Assembly: GCA_028554795.2 (NCBI GenBank)
Contig: JAPYKE020000505.1
Span: 62,001 to 126,000 of the forward strand
Direction: 5' to 3'
DNA length: 64,000 nt
DNA from: Sinohyriopsis cumingii
Taxonomy: Eukaryota; Mollusca; Bivalvia; Unionida; Unionidae
Position numbers and translations under genes: made by a program
Notes under the pieces: model-generated
The model's database searches: none
Told to the model about the DNA's origin: nothing
What the model saw: the letters and a program-made list of their open reading frames with translations, nothing else
Part shown: in pieces, positions 54,601 to 64,000 of the stretch
Layout of the letters: the number at the start of each line of letters is the position of its first letter
Numbering within the stretch: position 1 is the first letter of the stretch

Positions 54601-57600
54601 ATTCGTGGTACTTTATAACTACATCTCAAGTCATTTGATTCGTGGTACTTTATAACTACATCTCAAGTCATTTGATTCATGGTACTTTAGGACTATATCC
54701 CAAGTGAACTGATTCGTGGTACTTTATAACTACATCTCAAGTCATTTGATTCGTGGTACTTTATAACTACATCTCAAGTTATTTGATTCGTGGTACTTTA
54801 TAACTACATCCCAAGTGAACTGATTCGTGGTACTTTATAACTACATCTCAAGTCATTTGATTCGTGGTACTTTATAACTACATCTCAAGTCATTTGATTC
54901 ATGGTACTTTAGGACTATATCCCAAGTGAACTGATTCGTGGTACTTTATAACTACATCTCAAGTCATTTGATTCGTGGTACTTTATAACTACATCTCAAG
55001 TCATTTGATTCGTGGTACTTTATAACTACATCTCAAGTCATTTGATTCATGGTACTTTAGGACTATATCCCAAGTGAACTGATTCGTGGTACTTTATAAC
55101 TACATCTCAAGTCATTTGATTCGTGGTACTTTATAACTACATCTCAAGTCATTTGATTCGTGGTACTTTATAACTACATCTCAAGTCATTTGATTCGTGG
55201 TACTTTATAACTACATCTCAAGTCATTTGATTCGTGGTACTTTATAACTACATCTCAAGTCATTTGATTCGTGGTACTTTATAACTACATCTCAAGTCAT
55301 TTGATTCGTGGTACTTTATAACTACATCTCAAGTCATTTGATTCATGGTACTTTAGGACTATATCCCAAGTGAACTGATTCGTGGTACTTTATAACTACA
55401 TCTCAAGTCATTTGATTCGTGGTACTTTATAACTACATCTCAAGTCATTTGATTCGTGGTACTTTATAACTACATCTCAAGTCATTTGATTCATGGTACT
55501 TTAGGACTATATCCCAAGCGAACTGATTCGTGGTACTTTATAACTACATCTCAAGTCATTTGATTCGTGGTACTTTATAACTACATCTCAAGTCATTTGA
55601 TTCGTGGTACTTTATAACTACATCTCAAGTCATTTGATTCGTGGTACTTTATAACTACATCTCAAGTCATTTGATTCGTGGGACTTTATAACTACATCTC
55701 AAGTCATTTGATTCGTGGTACTTTATAACTACATCTCAAGTCATTTGATTCGTGGTACTTTATAACTACATCTCAAGTCATTTGATTCGTGGTACTTTAT
55801 AACTACATCTCAAGTCATTTGATTCGTGGTACTTTATAACTACATCTCAAGTCATTTGATTCGTGGTACTTTATAACTACATCTCAAGTCATTTGATTCG
55901 TGGTACTTTATAACTACATCCCAAGTGAACTGATTCGTGGTACTTTATAACTACATCTCAAGTCATTTGATTCGAGGTACTTTATAATTACATCTCAAGT
56001 CATTTGATTCATGGTACTTTAGGACTATATCCCAAGTGAACTGATTCGTGGTACTTTATAACTACATCTCAAGTCATTTGATTCGTGGTACTTTATAACT
56101 ACATCTCAAGTCATTTGATTCATGGTACTTTAGGACTATATCCCAAGTGAACTGATTCGTGGTACTTTATAACTACATCTCAAGTCATTTGATTCGTGGT
56201 ACTTTATAACTACATCTCAAGTCATTTGATTCGTGGTACTTTATAACTACATCTCAAGTCATTTGATTCATGGTACTTTAGGATTATATCCCAAGTGAAC
56301 TGATTCGTGGTACTTTATAACTACATCTCAAGTCATTTGATTCGTGGTACTTTATAACTACATCTCAAGTCATTTGATTCCTGGTACTTTATAACTACAT
56401 CTCAAGTCATTTGATTCATGGTACTTTAGGACTATATCCCAAGTGAACTGATTCGTGGTACTTTATAACTACATCTCAAGTCATTTGATTCGTGGTACTT
56501 TATAACTACATCTCAAGTCATTTGATTCGTGGTACTTTATAACTACATCTCAAGTCATTTGATTCGTGGTACTTTATAACTACATCTCAAGTCATTTGAT
56601 TCGTGGTACTTTATAACTACATCTCAAGTCATTTGATTCGTGGTACTTTATAACTACATCTCAAGTCATTTGATTCATGGTACTTTATAACTACATCTCA
56701 AGTCATTTGATTCGTGGTACTTTATAACTACATCTCAAGTCATTTGATTCGTGGTACTTTATAACTACATCTCAAGTCATTTGATTCGTGGTACTTTATA
56801 ACTACATCTCAAGTCATTTGATTCGTGGTACTTTATAACTACATCCCAAGTGAACTGATTCGTGGTACTTTATAACTACATCTCAAGTCATTTGATTCGT
56901 GGTACTTTATAACTACATCTCAAGTCATTTGATTCATGGTACTTTAGGACTACATCCCAAGTGAACTGATTCGTGGTACTTTATAACTACATCTCAAGTC
57001 ATTTGATTCGTGGTACTTTATAACTACATCTCAAGTCATTTGATTCGTGGTACTTTATAACTACATCTCAAGTCATTTGATTCGTGGTACTTTATAACTA
57101 CATCCCAAGTGAACTGATTCGTGGTACTTTATAACTACATCTCAAGTCATTTGATTCGTGGTACTTTATAACTACATCTCAAGTCATTTGATTCATGGTA
57201 CTTTAGGACTATATCCCAAGTGAACTGATTCGTGGTACTTTATAACTACATCTCAAGTCATTTGATTCGTGGTACTTTATAACTACATCTCAAGTCATTT
57301 GATTCATGGTACTTTAGGACTATATCCCAAGTGAACTGATTCGTGGTACTTTATAACTACATCTCAAGTCATTTGATTCGTGGTACTTTATAACTACATC
57401 TCAAGTCATTTGATTCGTGGTACTTTATAACTACATCTCAAGTCATTTGATTCGTGGTACTTTATAACTACATCTCAAGTCATTTGATTCGTGGTACTTT
57501 ATAACTACATCTCAAGTCATTTGATTCGTGGTACTTTATAACTACATCTCAAGTCATTAGATTCATGGTACTTTAGGACTATATCCCAAGTGAACTGATT

Positions 57601-60600
57601 CGTGGTACTTTATAACTACATTTCAAGTCATTTGATTCGTGGTACTTTATAACTACATCTCAAGTCATTTGATTCGTGGTACTTTATAACTACATCTCAA
57701 GTCATTTGATTCGTGGTACTTTATAACTACATCTCAAGTCATTTGATTCATGGTACTTTAGGACTATATCCCAAGTGAACTGATTCGTGGTACTTTATAA
57801 CTACATCTCAAGTCATTTGATTCGTGGTACTTTATAACTACATCTCAAGTCATTTGATTCGTGGTACTTTATAACTACATCTCAAGTCATTTGATTCGTG
57901 GTACTTTATAACTACATCTCAAGTCATTTGATTCATGGTACTTTAGGACTATATCCCAAGTGAACTGATTCGTGGTACTTTATAACTACATCTCAAGTCA
58001 TTTGATTCGTGGTACTTTATAACTACATCTCAAGTCATTTGATTCGTGGTACTTTATAACTACATCTCAAGTCTTTTGATTCGTGGTACTTTAGGACTAT
58101 ATCCCAAGTGAACTGATTCGTGGTACTTTATAACTACATCTCAAGTCATTTGATTCGTGGTACTTTATAACTACATCCCAAGTGAACTGATTCGTGGTAC
58201 TTTATAACTACATCTCAAGTCATTTGATTCATGGTACTTTAGGACTATATCCCAAGTGAACTGATTCGTGGTACTTTATAGCTACATCTCAAGTCATTTG
58301 ATTCATGGTACTTTAGGACTATATCCCAAGTGAACTGATTCGTGGTACTTTATAACTACATCTCAAGTCATTTGATTCGTGGTACTTTAGGACTATATCC
58401 CAAGTGAACTGATTCGTGGTACTTTATAACTACATCTCAAGTCATTTGATTCATGGTACTTTAGGACTATATCCCAAGTGAACTGATTCGTGGTACTTTA
58501 TAACTACATCTCAAGTCATTTGATTCGTGGTACTTTATAACTACATCCCAAGTGAACTGATTCGTGGTACTTTATAACTACATCTCAAGTCATTTGATTC
58601 GTGGTACTTTATAACTACATCTCAAGTCATTTGATTCGAGGTACTTTATAATTACATCTCAAGTCATTTGATTCACGGTACTTTAGGACTATATCCCACG
58701 TGAACTGATTCGTGGTACTTTATAACTACATCTCAAGTCATTTGATTCGTGGTACTTTATAACTACATCTCAAGTCATTTGATTCATGGTACTTTAGGAC
58801 TATATCCCAAGTGAACTGATTCGTGGTACTTTATAACTACATCTCAAGTCATTTGATTCGTGGTACTTTATAACTACATCTCAAGTCATTTGATTCGTGG
58901 TACTTTATAACTACATCTCAAGTCATTTGATTCGTGGTACTTTATAACTACATCTCAAGTCATTTGATTCATGGTACTTTATAACTACATCTCAAGTCAT
59001 TTGATTCGTGGTACTTTATAACTACATCTCAAGTCATTTGATTCGTGGTACTTTATAACTACATCTCAAGTCATTTGATTCGTGGTACTTTATAACTACA
59101 TCTCAAGTCATTTGATTCGTGGTACTTTATAACTACATCCCAAGTGAACTGATTCGTGGTACTTTATAACTACATCTCAAGTCATTTGATTCGTGGTACT
59201 TTATAACTACATCTCAAGTCATTTGATTCGTGGTACTTTATAACTACATCTCAAGTCATTTGATTCGTGGTACTTTATAACTACATCCCAAGTCATTTGA
59301 TTCGTGGTACTTTATAACTACATCTCAAGTCATTTGATTCGTGGTACTTTATAACTACATCTCAAGTCATTTGATTCCCGGTACTTTATAACTACATCTC
59401 AAGTCATTTGATTCGTGGTACTTTATAACTACATCTCAAGTCATTTGATTCATGGTACTTTATAACTACATCTCAAGTCATTTGATTCGTGGTACTTTAT
59501 AACTACATCTCAAGTCATTTGATTCGTGGTACTTTATAACTACATCTCAAGTCATTTGATTCGTGGTACTTTATAACTACATCTCAAGTCATTTGATTCG
59601 TGGTACTTTATAACTACATCCCAAGTGAACTGATTCGTGGTACTTTATAACTACATCTCAAGTCATTTGATTCGTGGTACTTTATAACTACATCTCAAGT
59701 CATTTGATTCGTGGTACTTTATAACTACATCTCAAGTCATTTGATTCGTGGTACTTTATAACTACATCCCAAGTCATTTGATTCGTGGTACTTTATAACT
59801 ACATCTCAAGTCATTTGATTCGTGGTACTTTATAACTACATCTCAAGTCATTTGATTCCCGGTACTTTATAACTACATCTCAAGTCATTTGATTCGTGGT
59901 ACTTTATAACTACATCTCAAGTCATTTGATTCATGGTACTTTATAACTACATCTCAAGTCATTTGATTCGTGGTACTTTATAACTACATCTCAAGTCATT
60001 TGATTCGTGGTACTTTATAACTACATCTCAAGTCATTTGATTCGTGGTACTTTATAACTACATCTCAAGTCATTTGATTCGTGGTACTTTATAACTACAT
60101 CCCAAGTGAACTGATTCGTGGTACTTTATAACTACATCTCAAGTCATTTGATTCGTGGTACTTTATAACTACATCTCAAGTCATTTGATTCATGGTACTT
60201 TAGGACTATATCCCAAGTGAACTGATTCGTGGTACTTTATAACTACATCTCAAGTCATTTGATTCGTGGTACTTTATAACTACATCTCAAGTCATTTGAT
60301 TCATGGTACTTTAGGACTATATCCCAAGTGAACTGATTCGTGGTACTTTATAACTACATCTCAAGTCATTTGATTCGTGGTACTTTATAACTACATCTCA
60401 AGTCATTTGATTCGTGGTACTTTATAACTACATCTCAAGTCATTTGATTCATGGTACTTTAGGACTATATCCCAAGTGAACTGATTCGTGGTACTTTATA
60501 ACTACATCTCAAGTCATTTGATTCGTGGTACTTTATAACTACATCTCAAGTCATTTGATTCGTGGTACTTTATAACTACATCTCAAGTCATTTGATTCGG

Positions 60601-63600
60601 GGTACTTTATAACTACATCTCAAGTCATTTGATTCGTGGTACTTTATAACTACATCTCAAGTCATTTGATTCGTGGTACTTTATAACTACATCTCAAGTC
60701 ATTTGATTCGTGGTACTTTATAACTACATCCCAAGTCATTTGATTCGTGGTACTTTATAACTACATCTCAAGTCATTTGATTCGTGGTACTTTATAACTA
60801 CATCTCAAGTCATTTGATTCGTGGTACTTTATAACCACATCTCAAGTCATTTGATTCGTGGTACTTTATAACTACATCTCAAGTCATTTGATTCGTGGTA
60901 CTTTATAACTACATCTCAAGTCATTTGATTCATGGTACTTTAGGACTATATCCCAAGTGATCTGATTCGTGTTACTTTATAACTACATCTCAAGTCATTT
61001 GATTCGTGGTACTTTATAACTACATCTCAAGTCATTTGATTCGTGGTACTTTATAACTACATCTCAAGTCATTTGATTCATGGTACTTTAGGACTATGTC
61101 CCAAGTGAACTGATTCGTGGTACTTTATAACTACATCTCAAGTCATTTGATTCGTGGTACTTTATAACTACATCTCAAGTCATTTGATTCGTGGTACTTT
61201 ATAACTACATCTCAAGTCATTTGATTCGTGGTACTTTATAAATACATCTCAAGTCATTTGATTCGTGGGACTTTATAACTACATCTCAAGTCATTTGATT
61301 CGTGGTACTTTATAACTACATCTCAAGTCATTTGATTCATGGTACTTTATAACTACATCTCAAGTCATTTGATTCGTGGTACTTTATAACTACATCTCAA
61401 GTCATTTGATTCGTGGTACTTTATAACTACATCTCAAGTCATTTGATTCGTGGTACTTTATAACTACATCTCAAGTCATTTGATTCGTGGTACTTTATAA
61501 CTACATCCCAAGTGAACTGATTCGTGGTACTTTATAACTACATCTCAAGTCATTTGATTCGTGGTACTTTATAATTACATCTCAAGTCATTTGATTCATG
61601 GTACTTTAGGACTATATCCCAAGTGAACTGATTCGTGGTACTTTATAACTACATCTCAAGTCATTTGATTCGTGGTACTTTATAACTACATCTCAAGTCA
61701 TTTGATTCATGGTACTTTATAACTACATCTCAAGTCATTTGATTCGTGGTACTTCATAACTACATCCCAAGTGAACTGATTCGTGGTACTTTATAACTAC
61801 ATCCCAAGTGAACTGATTCGTGGTACTTTATAACTACATCTCAAGTCATTTGATTCGTGCTACTTTATAACTACATCTCAAGTCATTTGATTCGTGGTAC
61901 TTTATAACTACATCTCAAGTCATTTGATTCGTGGTACTTTATAACTACATCTCAAGTCATTTGATTCATGGTACTTTATAACTACATATCAAGTCATTTG
62001 ATTCGTGGTACTTTATAACTACATCCCAAGTGAACTGATTGGTGGTACTTTATAACTACATCTCAAGTCATTTGATTCATGGTACTTTAGGACTATATCC
62101 CAAGTGAACTGATTCGTGGTACTTTATAACTACATCTCAAGTCATTTGATTCATGGTACTTTAGGACTATATCCCAAGTGAACTCATTCGTGGTACTTTA
62201 TAACTACATCTCAAGTCATTTGATTCGTGGTACTTTATAATTACATCTCAAGTCATTTGATTCGTGGTACTTTATAACTACATCCCAAGTGAACTGATTC
62301 GTGGTACTTTATAACTACATCTCAAGTCATTTGATTCGTGGTACTTTATAACTACATCCCAAGTGAACTGATTCATGGTACTTTATAACTACATCTCAAG
62401 TCATTTGATTCATGGTACTTTAGGACTATATCCCAAGTGAACTGATTCGTGGTACTTTATAACTACATCTCAAGTCATTTGATTCATGGTACTTTAGGAC
62501 TATATCCCAAGTGAACTGATTCGTGGTACTTTATAACTACATCTCAAGTCATTTGATTCGTGGTACTTTATAACCACATCTCAAGTCATTTGATTCGTGG
62601 TACTTTATAACTACATCCCAAGTGAACTGATTCGTGGTACTTTATAACTACATCTCAAGTCATTTGATTCGTGGTACTTTATAACTACATCCCAAGTGAA
62701 CTGATTCGTGGTACTTTATAACTACATCTCAAGTCATTTGATTCATTGTACTTTAGGACTATATCCCAAGTGAACTGATTCGTGGTACTTTATAACTACA
62801 TCTCAAGTCATTTGATTCATGGTACTTTAGGACTATATCCCATGTGAACTGATTCGTGGTACTTTATAACTACATCTCAAGTCATTTGATTCGTGGTACT
62901 TTATAACTACATCTCAAGTCATTTGATTCGTGGTACTTTATAACTACATCTCAAGTCATTTGATTCGTGGTACTTTATAACTACATCTCAAGTCATTTGA
63001 TTCATGGTACTTTAGGACTACATCCCAAGTGAACTGATTCGTGGTACTTTATAACTACATCTCAAGTCATTTGATTCATGGTACTTTATAACTACATCTC
63101 AAGTCATTTGATTCATGGTACTTTAGGACTATATCCCAAGTGAACTGATTCGTGGTACTTTATAACTACATCTCAAGTCATTTGATTCATGGTACTTTAG
63201 GACTATATCCCAAGTGAACTGATTCGTGGTACTTTATAACTACATCTCAAGTCATTTGATTCGTGGTACTTTATAACTACATCTCAAGTCATTTGATTCG
63301 TGGTACTTTATAACTACATCTCAAGTCATTTGATTCATGGTACTTTAGGACTATATCCCAAGTGAACTGATTCGTGGTACTTTATAACTACATCTCAAGT
63401 CATTTGATTCATGGTACTTTATAACTACATCTCAAGTCATTTGATTCATGGTACTTTAGGACTATATCCCAAGTGAACTGATTCGTGGTACTTTATAACT
63501 ACATCTCAAGTCATTTGATTCGTGGTACTTTATAACTACATCTCAAGTCATTTGATTCATGGTACTTTAGGACTATATCCCAAGTGAACTGATTCGTGGT

Positions 63601-64000
63601 ACTTTATAACTACATCTCAAGTCATTTGATTCATGGTACTTTAGGACTATATCCCAAGTGAACTGATTCGTGGTACTTTATAACTACATCTCAAGTCATT
63701 TGATTCGTGGTACTTTATAACTACATCTCAAGTCATTTGATTCATGGTACTTTAGGACTATATCCCAAGTGACCTGATTCGTGGTACTTTATAACTACAT
63801 CTCAAGTCATTTGATTCGTGGTACTTTATAACTACATCTCAAGTCATTTGATTCATGGTACTTTAGGACTATATCCCAAGTGAACTGATTCGTGGTACTT
63901 TATAACTACATCTCAAGTCATTTGATTCATCGTACTTTAGGACTATATCCCAAGTGAACTGATTCGTGGTACTTTATAACTACATCTCAAGTCATTTGAT
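51700..64000 (+). repeat. Block T, copy T2 (continues past the window)
   Basis: Matches T1 through the end of the window: GATCCGTGG 52046, CTCATGTC about 52407, GATTCCTGG about 52749, CTTAATAAC about 53205, GTCGTTTG 53261, GTTATTTG 54778, TTCACGGTAC 58673, GATTCCCGG 59373 and 59854, TGATCTGATTCGTG about 60958, CTATGTCCC about 61094, CTCATTCG 62183, CCATGTGAAC about 62841, TTCATCGTAC about 63926. It lacks 38 monomers that T1 has between 13.6 and 17.5 kb (30, 5 and 3 in three steps). Private changes include GGTGCTTTATAAC near 52871 and GTGACCTG near 63772. Confidence 0.87.
58940..59901 (+). repeat. 13-monomer (481-bp) tandem pair in T2
   Basis: Copies 58940-59420 and 59421-59901, each starting with A' and holding B, the A/C16 hybrid and GATTCCCGG (59373, 59854). 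Both copies are full length here, unlike the T1 pair. Confidence 0.87.

Larger units (their letters stand above)
1..64000 (+). repeat. 37-bp satellite DNA array filling the whole window
   Basis: Every line of the window is a head-to-tail copy of a 37-bp unit beginning CTTTATAACTACAT or CTTTAGGACTATAT and ending GATTCGTGGTA or GATTCATGGTA. Length and phase agree: the window starts at phase 1, ends at phase 29, and the net length change is -2 bp, which equals the sum of the six single-base indels listed separately, giving about 1,730 monomers. No unit is inverted and no unrelated DNA interrupts the array. GC content of the three main unit types is about 32, 38 and 41 percent. There is no gene, RNA gene or mobile element in any part, so this entry also covers all gene-free stretches. 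A megasatellite-like array of this size is known from eukaryotic heterochromatin; a centromeric or pericentromeric place is inference only. Both ends lie inside the array, so its full length is unknown. Confidence 0.98.

Noticed and set aside
1..64000. CRISPR array
   Set aside because: Repeats are directly adjacent with no unique spacers, and there are no cas genes.
1..64000. Protein-coding genes or repeat-protein gene
   Set aside because: The 37-nt period shifts frame at each unit and stop codons close all six frames within about 111 nt.
1..64000. Replication origin or ARS consensus in TTTATAACTA
   Set aside because: The stretch does not fit the ARS core and repeats at every unit, so it gives no specific evidence.
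1..64000. Telomere repeat, microsatellite, transposon or integron
   Set aside because: The unit is 37 bp and not a telomere-like motif; no terminal repeats, target site duplications, transposase or integrase sequence were seen.
11900..64000. The long block copies as plain assembly duplication
   Set aside because: Copies carry private changes (for example ACCTTAGGACTATTTCCC at about 16170 and the 20721 deletion only in T1; GGTGCTTT near 52871 only in T2), so they are not simple copies of the same reads, although individual joins remain unproven.
1..64000. Assigning a species or named satellite family
   Set aside because: I do not recognise the monomer and there is no flanking unique sequence to place it.

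Overview
The window is one uninterrupted satellite DNA array. From base 1 to base 64000 it consists only of head-to-tail copies of a 37-bp monomer (about 1,730 copies), all on the same strand, with no unrelated insertion, transposon, RNA gene or protein gene seen. Such an array, with unit families, nested higher-order repeats and kilobase-scale internal duplications, is typical of eukaryotic heterochromatin (centromeric, pericentromeric, subtelomeric or interstitial). The sequence does not tell which, and I do not recognise the monomer as belonging to a named satellite or species. The array runs off both ends of the window.

Three monomer families make up the array. Relative to phase 1 = the C of CTTTA, type A has T6 A7 C12 T16 C22 T24 T25. 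Type C has G6 G7 T12 C16 G22 A24 C25. Type B is a mosaic with an A-like left part (T6 A7 C12) and a C-like right part (C16 G22 A24 C25). A fourth form, A' (A with TTCATGG instead of TTCGTGG at phases 29-35), has lost the only CpG of the monomer and usually stands just before C. The monomers follow a local grammar; the best defined word is the 10-mer A-A-B-A'-A-B-A'-C-A'-C (370 bp), found as tandem pairs at several places.

Above that level the window is a patchwork of long duplications recognised by shared rare variants. A block S (about 2.5-10.5 kb) recurs at about 26.8-34.8 kb (offset 24,308 bp) and about 42.5-50.4 kb (a further 15,761 bp), with a rearranged partial copy at about 35-39.3 kb. 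A block T (about 11.9-25.6 kb) recurs at about 51.7-64.0 kb. The order is S1-T1-S2-S3-(T tail)-S4-T2, so the window holds one long-period repeat of about 40 kb with a shorter T-less unit inside it. Smaller events include a 1,110-bp tandem duplication at 1.3-3.5 kb, a 1,110-bp presence/absence difference between T1 and T2, and a 481-bp tandem pair in each T.

There is no coding capacity: in runs of type A on the + strand every frame is stopped at least every 57 nt, and in mixed runs on either strand the 37-nt period brings stops into all three frames within 111 bp. Only six single-base length changes were found in 64 kb, four of them in 5.6-7.3 kb. All counts and offsets come from reading the sequence by eye; block edges are given to the nearest monomers I could anchor.
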